In this document: piece by piece, positions 1 through 5,475 of the stretch
Layout of the letters: each line of letters begins with the position of its first letter
Position numbering within the stretch: position 1 is the stretch's first letter
NCBI GenBank assembly: GCA_028817685.1
Contig: JAPPPC010000284.1
Location: 1-5,475 of the forward strand
Direction of reading: 5' to 3'
DNA length: 5,475 nt
Source of the DNA: Rhodospirillaceae bacterium
GTDB taxonomy: Bacteria > Pseudomonadota > Alphaproteobacteria > UBA8366 > GCA-2717185
Program-made: the position numbers and the translations under genes
The notes under the pieces: model-generated
The model's database searches: none
What the model was told of the DNA's origin: nothing
What the model saw: the letters and a program-made list of their open reading frames with translations, nothing else

Positions 1-31
1 CATCCGATGAGGTCGCCGCGATGTCGGCCAT
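1..31 (-). CDS. Start of a divergently transcribed gene, product unknown (partial)
   Basis: Only the first ten codons are visible on the minus strand, reading MADIAATSSD before the window edge. The case for a real start is a GGAG Shine-Dalgarno sequence (positions 41-38 on the minus strand) six bases ahead of the ATG at 31-29, in a place where a divergent gene would leave room for the 190-base gap to the sodium-channel gene. No family can be assigned from ten residues. The frame could be fortuitous because GC-rich DNA is often open by chance. Confidence 0.4.
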   Translation of the reverse strand, partial: MADIAATSSD

Positions 32-223
32 CGTTCACTCCGGTCGGTTGCTGATCGGTTGCCTGCATTATTGCCCATGGGGGCGTACATCGCCAGCGCA
101 GCGCCCCAATCATGCGGAAACGCTGGGATTTTCGGCGAAATTGCCAATCGGGTATATTGACCCGCGCGGCGCGGCACCTTATTTGCGGTGCGGTTGAATT
201 GTCCGGTCGGTATGGATCATTTC
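32..223. other. Intergenic region between divergent genes, probable promoter region
   Basis: No convincing coding sequence lies here. A plus-strand frame at 112-714 is a shadow of the channel gene. If the minus-strand start at 31 is real, this gap must hold promoters for both directions. The segment is locally AT-richer around 129-158 and contains TATATT (153-158), a fair -10 hexamer for the channel gene, but no good -35 sits 16-18 bases upstream of it. On the minus strand AATAAT (72-67) is a weak -10 candidate. I see no operator-like palindrome or riboswitch-like structure. Confidence 0.45.
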
Positions 224-1033
224 ATGTCAATAAGAGAACGGGTCGGGGTGTTCATCGATCACCCGAAGGTGCAGACCTTTATCGTCACCCTGATCGTCGT
301 GAACGCCATCACCTTGGGTATGGAGACGTCCCCCGCCATCATGGAGGGCCGGGCCCACCTGTTTCACGCCTTCGACGCGTTCGTGCTCACCGTCTTCGTC
401 GCGGAAATTGCCGCAAAGCTTTTTGCCCGCGGGTTACGCTTCTTCCGGGATGGCTGGAACGTATTCGACCTGCTCATCGTCGGTATCGCCTTGCTGCCGG
501 CATCGGGGCCGCTGGCGGTTCTGCGCGCCCTGCGCATTCTGCGCGTCTTGCGACTGATGTCGGTGGTGCCGGCGATGCGCAACGTCATCCAGGCGCTGAT
601 CACCGCAATCCCCGGAATGGTGTCGATCGTCGGCCTGATCGCCTTGATCTTTTATGTCGCGTCCGTTCTGGCGACCAATTTCTTCGGCGCCGGGTTCCAG
701 GAATGGTTCGGTAACGTCGGAGCCTCGATGTACTCGCTGTTCCAGATCATGACGCTGGAAAGCTGGTCGATGGGCATCGTTCGGCCGGTGATGGCGGAGC
801 ATTCATGGGCCTGGGCGTTCTTCATTCCCTTCATCCTGATCACCAGCTTCGCCGTCATCAACCTGTTCATCGGCGTCATCGTCGATGCGATGCAGACCCA
901 GCATCGTCAGGAAGAAGACGAGATCGAGCGGGAGATGGAAGCGAACACGGAGGAGCTGCGGCAGGAAATCGCCGCACTGCGGCAGGAGATCGCGGGCTTG
1001 CGGGACTCGCTGGGCCGCGCCGACGCCGATTGA
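224..1033 (+). CDS. Voltage-gated sodium channel, bacterial NaChBac/NavAb family
   Basis: This is a single-domain six-helix ion channel of the inner membrane that should assemble as a homotetramer and pass sodium on depolarisation. Numbered from the ATG at 224 (269 residues), S1 is about 16-33, S2 46-68, S3 79-94, S4 97-118, S5 130-155, the pore loop 165-193 and S6 195-222. S4 carries Arg at 101, 104, 107 and 110, three residues apart. The S2 acid E61 and S3 acid D82 that pair with them are present. The filter is TLESWS at 177-182, followed by MGIVRPVM, which closely resembles Arcobacter NavAb as I recall it. Residues 229-266 form a Glu/Arg-rich amphipathic coiled coil, as expected for the tetramerising tail. 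The start is uncertain: GTG at 188, ATG at 212 and ATG at 224 are in frame, none with a strong ribosome site. I chose 224 because MSIRERVGVFIDHP matches where related channels begin. Confidence 0.93.
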   Translation: MSIRERVGVFIDHPKVQTFIVTLIVVNAITLGMETSPAIMEGRAHLFHAFDAFVLTVFVAEIAAKLFARGLRFFRDGWNVFDLLIVGIALLPASGPLAVLRALRILRVLRLMSVVPAMRNVIQALITAIPGMVSIVGLIALIFYVASVLATNFFGAGFQEWFGNVGASMYSLFQIMTLESWSMGIVRPVMAEHSWAWAFFIPFILITSFAVINLFIGVIVDAMQTQHRQEEDEIEREMEANTEELRQEIAALRQEIAGLRDSLGRADAD

Positions 1034-1057
1034 CCGGCTATCGGCGGCAGCTAAGCT
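1030..1057 (+). promoter_or_regulatory. Candidate sigma-70 promoter of the MaoC-type gene
   Basis: TTGACC (1030-1035) and TAAGCT (1052-1057) are separated by 16 bases. The -35 overlaps the TGA stop of the channel gene. A transcript starting near 1064 would have a leader of about 24 bases. The CTAAGCT heptamer recurs in the same position ahead of the first dehydrogenase gene, which strengthens both calls. The TAAGCT hexamer is a weak match to the E. coli consensus, so this remains a prediction. Confidence 0.4.
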
Positions 1058-1087
1058 AGAGGCTCAATCTTCTCTGGGAGCCCAGCC

Positions 1088-1945
1088 ATGCCGATCAACG
1101 CCGCCGCCGTCGGAAGCCCCGTCGAGCCCTATGACGTGGATGTCGATGTCCGCAAATGCCTCGCCTATGCGGCGGGGATGGGCGAGACGGCGGATATCTA
1201 TTTCGACGATGCGCGAGACGGCGGGATCGTGGCGCCGCCGGCCTATGTGGTCTCGCTGGAATGGCCGGCATCCCGCGATATCCGCACCACGCCCGCCTTC
1301 GGCGCGACTCCGGAAGAAACGATACGCGGCGTGCACGCGGTGCAGGACACGCAATTCCATCGCCTCATCCGGCCCGGCGAACGGATCCGCGTGAGCGGCG
1401 AGAAGGTGGCGGTCCGGCGTATCAAGCCCGGCGCGCTGACCATGACGCGGATCGACCTGACCGCCGCGGATGGGGAGAAGGTCGCCACGACCTACACGAC
1501 CGGGATCAGCCGGGATGTCGGCGTCAATGGAGACGATCAGGTCAAGGAAGACGCGCCGGACTGGCCCGACGACACGCCGCCCGGCGACTGGACCGAGACG
1601 GTGATCCCGATCCCGCGTGAGATGCCGCATGTCTATACGGAATGTGCCGATATCTGGAACCCGATCCATACCGAGCGCGCGGTCGCGCTGGCGGCGGGGC
1701 TGCCGGATATCATCCTGCATGGCACGGCCACCTGGGCCTTGGCGGTGCGGGAGGTGGTGGCCGACCGGCTCGGCGGCGACCCGGCGCGGCTCGCACGTTT
1801 CACCGGCCGTTTCACCGGCATGGTCATCCCGGGCACCGACATCACCGTCCGCCATGCCGGGACGGGGCAGGGCGCGGTCTATGAGGTGATCGCGGCCGAC
1901 GGCTCGAAGGCGATTAGCGCGGGACGGGCGCTGTTCCGCGACTGA
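1088..1945 (+). CDS. MaoC-like double-hotdog acyl-CoA hydratase/dehydratase
   Basis: This 285-residue cytoplasmic protein has the layout of two fused hotdog domains: an N-terminal MaoC/FAS1-dehydratase-like half (about 12-140) and a C-terminal MaoC half (about 168-285). The C-terminal half carries the (R)-hydratase signature, with D188, N191 and H194 in the ADIWNPIH segment and the HG pair at 211-212. D188 and H194 are the expected catalytic Asp/His of the family. The N-terminal half keeps the family's APPAY turn (49-53) and the HRLIRPGERI stretch (91-100) but not the Asp/His pair, as is usual when that half serves as the substrate-binding pseudo-subunit. Likely chemistry is reversible hydration of a trans-2-enoyl-CoA; the actual acyl group cannot be told. 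The ATG has GGGAG (1076-1080) seven bases upstream. It lies 54 bases after the channel gene, probably with its own promoter, and 69 bases before the dehydrogenase pair, with which it may share a pathway. Confidence 0.85.
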   Translation: MPINAAAVGSPVEPYDVDVDVRKCLAYAAGMGETADIYFDDARDGGIVAPPAYVVSLEWPASRDIRTTPAFGATPEETIRGVHAVQDTQFHRLIRPGERIRVSGEKVAVRRIKPGALTMTRIDLTAADGEKVATTYTTGISRDVGVNGDDQVKEDAPDWPDDTPPGDWTETVIPIPREMPHVYTECADIWNPIHTERAVALAAGLPDIILHGTATWALAVREVVADRLGGDPARLARFTGRFTGMVIPGTDITVRHAGTGQGAVYEVIAADGSKAISAGRALFRD

Positions 1946-1975
1946 TTGGCGCTGGCCCGTGTCAGGGTCTAAGCT
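1946..1975 (+). promoter_or_regulatory. Candidate promoter of the tandem dehydrogenase genes
   Basis: TTGGCG (1946-1951), directly after the TGA stop of the MaoC-type gene, and TAAGCT (1970-1975) are 18 bases apart. A start near 1982 would leave a leader of about 33 bases. The heptamer CTAAGCT (1969-1975) is the same as at 1051-1057. The -35 is a poor match, so the dehydrogenases could instead be reached by read-through from the hydratase gene. Confidence 0.35.
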
Positions 1976-2000
1976 GAACGCAAGCAAGATAAGACACAGC

Positions 2001-2008
2001 GGGGAGGA
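2001..2008 (+). promoter_or_regulatory. Strong ribosome binding site fixing a TTG start
   Basis: GGGGAGGA sits six bases before the TTG at 2015. The next in-frame ATG, at 2033, falls inside the first Rossmann strand, so the TTG is the only sensible start. Confidence 0.8.
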
Positions 2009-2014
2009 ATTCCT

Positions 2015-3067
2015 TTGAGCAAGCGAATTGCAATGGTCGGCAGTGGCGCCGTCGGCGGTTATGTCGCCGGCCACATGGTGCGCAACGGCGCTGACGTCAC
2101 TCTGATCGATGCCTGGCCGGAACATGTCGAGAAGATGAATGCGGAGGGGCTCAGCCTGCGCGGTACCACGGACGCCGAAAGTCACGAGGTACCCGTTAAG
2201 GCGATCAATATCTGCGAGGTCTCGAACCTGCCGAAGGACGGCCCGATCGACATCGCATTCATCTCCGTGAAGTCCTACGAGACCCAGTTCGCCGCGGCGC
2301 TGATACGCGACTATCTGGCGCCGGACGGCTTCGTCGTCTCGCTGCAGAATGCGATCAACGAAGAGGCGATCGCCGATGTTGTCGGCGCGCACCGGGTCAT
2401 CGGCTGCATCGCCAGCACGATCAGCTGCGGTCTCGAAGGGCCGGCGCTGGTGCGTCGTCACGTGCCGATCCGCGGCGACAGCTACACGGTGTTTCGCGCC
2501 GGCGAACTGCATGGCCGGGTCACGGAACGGGTCGAGGAAATCGCGGAACTGGTCGGCCATACGGACAGTTCCAAGGTGACGACCGATATCTGGGGTGAGC
2601 GCTGGACCAAGCTGGTGATCAATTCCAGCCATAACGGCCTGTCCGCCTGCACCGGTTTGGGCGGCAACGACATGGTGCGTGACGATGCCGTGCGCTCGGT
2701 CAATATCAGGCTGACCGCGGAGACGCTTCGGGTCGGCCGCGCGCTCGGCTTCGTCGTCCAGACCAAGAAGGGCACCACGGCCGAGCAATGGTACGCCGCT
2801 GCGGAAGGCGACGAGAAGGCGCTGCAGGAGATCGAGGAGATGCTTTTCGCGGAAATTCCGAATCGCAGCGACAGCGCCCGCCCATCCATGGGGCAGGACA
2901 TGATCAAGGGCCGCAAGACCGAGATCGACGCGATGAACGGCTTCGTCTGCGACAAGGGCGCGGAGGTCGGCATCCCGACGCCGATGAATGCGGCGATGGT
3001 CGATCTGGTGAAACGCTGCGAGCGCGGCGAACTCACCCCGGATGCGGGCAACGTCGCGGGCCTTTAG
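2015..3067 (+). CDS. Ketopantoate reductase-family (ApbA/PanE-like) dehydrogenase, copy A
   Basis: This 350-residue NAD(P)-dependent dehydrogenase of the 6PGDH superfamily starts at TTG. The N-terminal Rossmann domain (about 1-190) opens with the dinucleotide loop GSGAVG at 9-14. The all-helical C-terminal domain (about 195-350) carries the active site. Set against E. coli PanE from memory, all key residues match in identity and spacing: K199 (PanE K176), N203 and N207 (N180, N184), S291 (S244) and E303 (E256). K86 in SVKSYET and the LQN motif (110-112) are also kept. D32 at the end of beta2 replaces PanE's Arg and suggests NAD(H) rather than NADP(H). At 350 residues it is longer than the roughly 300 of PanE, with about 24 extra residues between K199 and S291. 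It heads a pair with copy B 31 bases downstream. A housekeeping pantothenate role is unlikely; reduction or oxidation of another 2-keto/2-hydroxy acid is the best guess. Confidence 0.87.
   Translation: MSKRIAMVGSGAVGGYVAGHMVRNGADVTLIDAWPEHVEKMNAEGLSLRGTTDAESHEVPVKAINICEVSNLPKDGPIDIAFISVKSYETQFAAALIRDYLAPDGFVVSLQNAINEEAIADVVGAHRVIGCIASTISCGLEGPALVRRHVPIRGDSYTVFRAGELHGRVTERVEEIAELVGHTDSSKVTTDIWGERWTKLVINSSHNGLSACTGLGGNDMVRDDAVRSVNIRLTAETLRVGRALGFVVQTKKGTTAEQWYAAAEGDEKALQEIEEMLFAEIPNRSDSARPSMGQDMIKGRKTEIDAMNGFVCDKGAEVGIPTPMNAAMVDLVKRCERGELTPDAGNVAGL
2311..2349 (+). repeat. 39-nt direct repeat, copy in dehydrogenase A
   Basis: This stretch is base-for-base identical to 3395-3433. It covers codons 99 (last base) to 112 (first two bases) in both genes and encodes YLAPDGFVVSLQN. 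Its wobble positions are identical, unlike most of the two genes. Confidence 0.9.
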
Positions 3068-3088
3068 GGCGCGACGGGAATAAGGATT

Positions 3089-3094
3089 GGAGAG
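3089..3094 (+). promoter_or_regulatory. Ribosome binding site deciding the start of dehydrogenase B
   Basis: GGAGAG lies just before the ATG at 3099 (six bases from its GGAG core). A longer frame from TTG at 3087 would begin with MERKMGLK and swallow this site. The ATG at 3099 also gives a protein the same length as copy A. Confidence 0.75.
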
Positions 3095-3098
3095 AAAG

Positions 3099-4151
3099 AT
3101 GGGTTTGAAAATCGCAATCGTCGGGGCCGGCGCGGTCGGCGCACAGGTCGGTGCCTTCATGGTCAAGAATGGCGAAGACGTGACCTTCATCGATGGCTGG
3201 CCGGAGCATGTCGAGAAGATGCGGGCCGACGGGCTGCATCTGACGGGCGTGACCGAGGCGGAGGAGTTCACCGTTCCGGTCAATGCGATGCACTTTTCCG
3301 ACGTGCAGGCCCTATCCAAGGACCGGCCGGTCGATATCGCCTTCGTCTGCATGAAGTCCTACGAGACGGAGATGGCGACCTATCTGATCAAGCCCTATCT
3401 GGCGCCGGACGGCTTCGTCGTCTCGCTGCAGAACTGCATGAACGAGGAATTCATCGCCGGCATCGTCGGCTGGGGCAAGGTGGTCGGCTGCATCGCGGCG
3501 AAGATTTCGGTCGAGCTGCGCGGTCCGGCTCACGTCAACCGCAACGTACCGGTGCATGGCAACTCGCACACCGTCTTCCGCGCTGGCGAGGTGCATGGCA
3601 CGGAGACGGAGCGTACCCGCGAAGTCGCCCGGCTGTGCGGCTACACCGACAGTTCGATGGTCACGACCAACCTGTGGGGCGAACGCTGGAGCAAGCTGTG
3701 CCTGAACGGCAGCAGCAACGGCGTATCCGCCAGCACGGGGCTGGGCGGTGCGGCGATCGCCGCCGACCCGCATCTGCGCGACGTGAAGATGAAGCTGATC
3801 TCGGAATGTATCCGCGTCGGCCGCGCCTCCGGTTTCTCCCTGGAGAAGCTGGGCGGTCTGGAAGCGGACGTCTATGTGGCGGCGGCCGAAGGTGACAGCG
3901 AGTCGCGCAAGATCGTCGAGGACAACTACATCTCCACCGCGGGCAAGGGGAATCCGAATGCCCGGCCGTCGATGGGGCAGGACATGATGAAGGGCCGCCG
4001 CACGGAGATCGATTTCATGAACGGTCTCGTGGTGCAGAAGGGCCGGGAAGTCGGTATCGAGACGCCGGCCAACGAGGCACTGATCGCCGCTGTGAAAAAG
4101 GTCGAGCGCGGCGAAGCCGACGCGAGCCCGGATCTGCTGGCGGGGATTTAG
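3099..4151 (+). CDS. Ketopantoate reductase-family (ApbA/PanE-like) dehydrogenase, copy B
   Basis: This is the tandem paralogue of the gene just upstream, again 350 residues. The two proteins align from end to end with no gap, and I count about 193 identical positions (55%). The Rossmann loop is GAGAVG (9-14) and beta2 ends in D32, within IDGWPEHVEKM that is nearly identical to copy A. K86, K199, N203, N207, S291 and E303 are all present, so the protein should be catalytically competent. The pair differs most at about 246-289, where only the central AAAEGD is kept, and at the extreme C-terminus. This points to divergence in substrate choice, or to a role as partner subunit in a mixed oligomer; PanE-family enzymes commonly act as monomers or dimers. 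The 31-base spacing, same strand and no visible terminator indicate co-transcription with copy A. The downstream genes are convergent, so it closes the plus-strand unit. Confidence 0.87.
   Translation: MGLKIAIVGAGAVGAQVGAFMVKNGEDVTFIDGWPEHVEKMRADGLHLTGVTEAEEFTVPVNAMHFSDVQALSKDRPVDIAFVCMKSYETEMATYLIKPYLAPDGFVVSLQNCMNEEFIAGIVGWGKVVGCIAAKISVELRGPAHVNRNVPVHGNSHTVFRAGEVHGTETERTREVARLCGYTDSSMVTTNLWGERWSKLCLNGSSNGVSASTGLGGAAIAADPHLRDVKMKLISECIRVGRASGFSLEKLGGLEADVYVAAAEGDSESRKIVEDNYISTAGKGNPNARPSMGQDMMKGRRTEIDFMNGLVVQKGREVGIETPANEALIAAVKKVERGEADASPDLLAGI
3395..3433 (+). repeat. 39-nt direct repeat, copy in dehydrogenase B
   Basis: Identical to 2311-2349 and at exactly the same codon positions (99-112), 1084 bases downstream. 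Confidence 0.9.
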
Positions 4152-4161
4152 CGAACGCGAG

Positions 4162-4196
4162 GGCGCGCGGCATCGTCAGCCGTGCAGCTTCGCGCC
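4162..4196. terminator. GC-rich hairpin between convergent genes, possible terminator
   Basis: GGCGCG (4162-4167) pairs with CGCGCC (4191-4196). Inside it CGGC (4168-4171) pairs with GCCG (4179-4182) around a seven-base loop, with an eight-base bulge on the right. Only a short TTT follows on the plus strand and there is no T-run on the minus strand, so it is not a classical intrinsic terminator. Its right half lies in the tail of the DUF2000 gene. Confidence 0.3.
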
Positions 4197-4586
4197 TTTG
4201 GTGATCTTGTCGACGACCTTTTTGTCGTCGCGTAGCGCCAGCCCGGCGATCGGCATGTCGTCCGGCTGGCGCGCCTTGACGGTGGCGCGGTTGGCCGCGT
4301 CGTAGCCGGTCTCGAACATGTCGTCGATATAGAGCGACAGGCGCACGCCGCGTCCCATGGCGCGGTTGTAGATCGTCTGGATGCGCTGCGCGTCGGCGGC
4401 GAGCACGATCACCGGCTGGATCGACAGCGCGTTATAGTGATTTCCCGCGGCGTCCTCATAGGGCTCGCCCAGCAGATTTTCCGTCGCGCCGACGATGCCG
4501 CTGGTCAGGAATGCGGTGACGTTCAGCTTCTGCCATGTCGCGAGATCGTCGCGAACGACGATGACGATCTTTGTGTCGAAATTCAT
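4176..4586 (-). CDS. DUF2000 family protein
   Basis: This is a 136-residue soluble protein beginning MNFDTKIVIVVRDDL. It resembles the DUF2000 family, which I recall as having a fold related to peptidyl-tRNA hydrolase 2; a biochemical role is not established to my knowledge. Visible features are a first beta strand (TKIVIVV, 5-11), the conserved DLATWQKLNVTAF segment (14-26), a TSGIVGATENLLGEPY stretch (28-43), a hydrophobic strand LSIQPVIVLAA (54-64), and a basic tail. The start is set by overlap: the ATG (4586-4584) shares an ATGA with the stop of the lactonase gene. No clear Shine-Dalgarno precedes it, which fits translation by coupling. A longer frame from 4631 would overlap the lactonase by 49 bases and has no support. 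The short length is normal for the family. It probably depends on the lactonase gene for expression. Confidence 0.75.
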   Translation of the reverse strand: MNFDTKIVIVVRDDLATWQKLNVTAFLTSGIVGATENLLGEPYEDAAGNHYNALSIQPVIVLAADAQRIQTIYNRAMGRGVRLSLYIDDMFETGYDAANRATVKARQPDDMPIAGLALRDDKKVVDKITKGAKLHG

Positions 4587-5475
4587 TGCATCGTGCCCGT
4601 TCTTGCTGCGGTCGGCAGGATCGTGATCCACATCGGCAGGGCGCCGAGCGCGTGTGTGCCGACCCGTTCCAGCTGCCCACTCTCCTCCTCGATCCGGTAG
4701 ACCGCGAGACGGCCCGATTCGTGACCGGCTGACAACAGGTAACGGCCGTCCGGGTCGATCTGGCAGGCGCGGGGAACGGTCTCCGCCGCCGCGTGACCGA
4801 TGGCGGTGAGGTCGCCCCGGACCGGGTCGACGGTGAACATGGCGATGCTGTCATGGCCGCGGTTCGGTGCGTAGAGATGGCGGCCGTTCGGCGTAATACG
4901 GATCTGCGAGCATTTGTTGTCGCCCTGCCAGCCCTCCGGCAGGGTCGGGACGGTTGCCCGATGGGTCAGGGTGCCCCTATTCGCGTCCAGCGCGTAGACG
5001 CCGACGCTACAGCCCTGCTCGTTCGAGACATAGACCACGGGCAATTCCGGATGGAAACAGAAATGCCGCGGCCCGTCCGGTCCCGGCGGATCGCAACGGT
5101 CCGGCTCGTTCGCCTTCAGATGACCGGTGTTCGCGTTGAAGCGGAACTGGAAGATCGTGTTCGGCGCGTCGTCGCGGAAGATATGCGGGACGAAGACGAA
5201 GCGGTTGCTGGGGTCGGACTCGATGCTGTGCGCCCGCATGCCCGTCGCGATCCATTCGATCGGTGTCTCGAGGACGGCACCGTTCTCGCCGATGCCATGG
5301 ACCGCCGTGATGCCGTCGAAATAGGACGCGGAAAACAGATAGCGGCCGGTCTTGTCGGTCGCGAGATAGGCGGGGTCCGCCTTGGTCGAGACCGAACCGA
5401 TCTGGGTCAGGGCGCCGCTTCCCGTATCGATGGCGAAGCTGGTGATCTGCAGCGCGTCCTTGCGGGCGACATACA
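4583..5475 (-). CDS. Beta-propeller lactonase, Pgl/YbhE-type 6-phosphogluconolactonase family (5' end missing)
   Basis: The gene runs off the right edge: the frame stays open from 5239 to 5475, so the internal Met at 5239 is not the start. 296 residues are visible, and the usual 330-360 suggests some 40-60 are missing from the N-terminus. Propeller-blade repeats of the type DxxGRYLxxxx recur (about 40-50, 87-97, 141-152 and two more towards the C-terminus). The segments GMRAHSIESDP (78-88), GPRHFCFHP (134-142) and YVSNE (148-152) match the corresponding parts of E. coli Pgl from memory. Family members hydrolyse 6-phosphogluconolactone in the cytoplasm, while relatives act on other sugar or muconate-type lactones, so the substrate is open. 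No signal peptide can be assessed. Its stop codon overlaps the start of the DUF2000 gene, so the two form an operon. Confidence 0.85.
   Translation of the reverse strand, partial: YVARKDALQITSFAIDTGSGALTQIGSVSTKADPAYLATDKTGRYLFSASYFDGITAVHGIGENGAVLETPIEWIATGMRAHSIESDPSNRFVFVPHIFRDDAPNTIFQFRFNANTGHLKANEPDRCDPPGPDGPRHFCFHPELPVVYVSNEQGCSVGVYALDANRGTLTHRATVPTLPEGWQGDNKCSQIRITPNGRHLYAPNRGHDSIAMFTVDPVRGDLTAIGHAAAETVPRACQIDPDGRYLLSAGHESGRLAVYRIEEESGQLERVGTHALGALPMWITILPTAARTGTMQ

Noticed and set aside
112..714. A 200-codon plus-strand frame overlapping the start of the channel gene
   Set aside because: It is an Arg/His-rich shadow in another frame over a gene with unmistakable membrane segments and filter motif.
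1074..1085. CTGGGAGCCCAG inverted repeat covering the ribosome site of the hydratase gene
   Set aside because: The stem would be only four pairs with a four-base loop, too weak to claim as a regulatory hairpin.
2005..2014. Perfect ten-base palindrome AGGAATTCCT just before the TTG start
   Set aside because: It overlaps the Shine-Dalgarno sequence and is short enough to arise by chance; it has no loop to form an RNA hairpin and no second copy in the window.
1064..3352. A 2289-base open frame on the minus strand (762 codons) lying opposite the hydratase and both dehydrogenases
   Set aside because: It is antisense to three well-supported genes, its translation is rich in Arg, Asp, His and Ala with no recognisable domain, and long antisense frames are expected from GC-rich wobble positions. 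It also shows blade-free, low-order composition typical of shadow frames.
3312..3773. A 153-codon minus-strand frame opposite dehydrogenase B
   Set aside because: It is antisense shadow coding of the same composition as other false frames and lacks a ribosome binding site or family signature.
2015..4151. Calling either dehydrogenase panE (pantothenate synthesis)
   Set aside because: Catalytic residues match the family, but the length, the tandem copies, the D32 cofactor residue and lack of other pantothenate genes nearby make that specific assignment unsafe.
4583..5239. Taking the Met at 5239 as the true start of the lactonase
   Set aside because: The same frame remains open to the window edge and its translation there (for example ATDKTGRYLFSAS) continues the propeller repeats, so the gene is truncated by the edge rather than short.

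Overview
The window reads as chromosomal DNA of a high-GC proteobacterium. GC-rich wobble positions, strong GGAG-type ribosome binding sites and the mix of families suggest an alphaproteobacterium (Rhodospirillales-like), but this is inference from style because no rRNA or marker gene is present. I see no mobile element, tRNA or CRISPR array. Gene density is high and five main coding regions are clear.

Left part (1-1033): a probable divergent gene start is cut off by the left edge. After a non-coding gap comes a complete bacterial voltage-gated sodium channel (NaChBac/NavAb family) with four S4 arginines, a TLESWS selectivity filter and a C-terminal coiled coil.

Middle part (1030-4151, all plus strand): a double-hotdog MaoC-type hydratase/dehydratase is followed by two tandem ketopantoate-reductase-family (6PGDH superfamily) dehydrogenases. 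The two are exactly 350 residues each, align without a gap and are about 55% identical by hand count. Both keep every catalytic residue known from E. coli PanE. Both are longer than PanE and carry an Asp at the end of strand beta2, which suggests NAD(H) use and a non-pantothenate substrate. A 39-nt stretch is identical between them, wobble positions included. Matching CTAAGCT promoter-like elements precede the hydratase and the first dehydrogenase, so the three genes may be co-regulated as a small acyl-CoA/hydroxy-acid catabolic unit.

Right part (4176-5475, minus strand, convergent): a beta-propeller lactonase of the 6-phosphogluconolactonase (Pgl/YbhE) family enters from the right edge and lacks its N-terminus. 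It is joined by an ATGA stop/start overlap to a small DUF2000 protein. A 24-bp gap with a GC-rich hairpin separates this pair from the plus-strand genes.

The most notable items are the tandem dehydrogenase pair with its identical patch, the lactonase-DUF2000 coupling and the sodium channel. Nothing here amounts to a clearly undescribed system. The pathway served by the hydratase and the dehydrogenase pair is the main open question.
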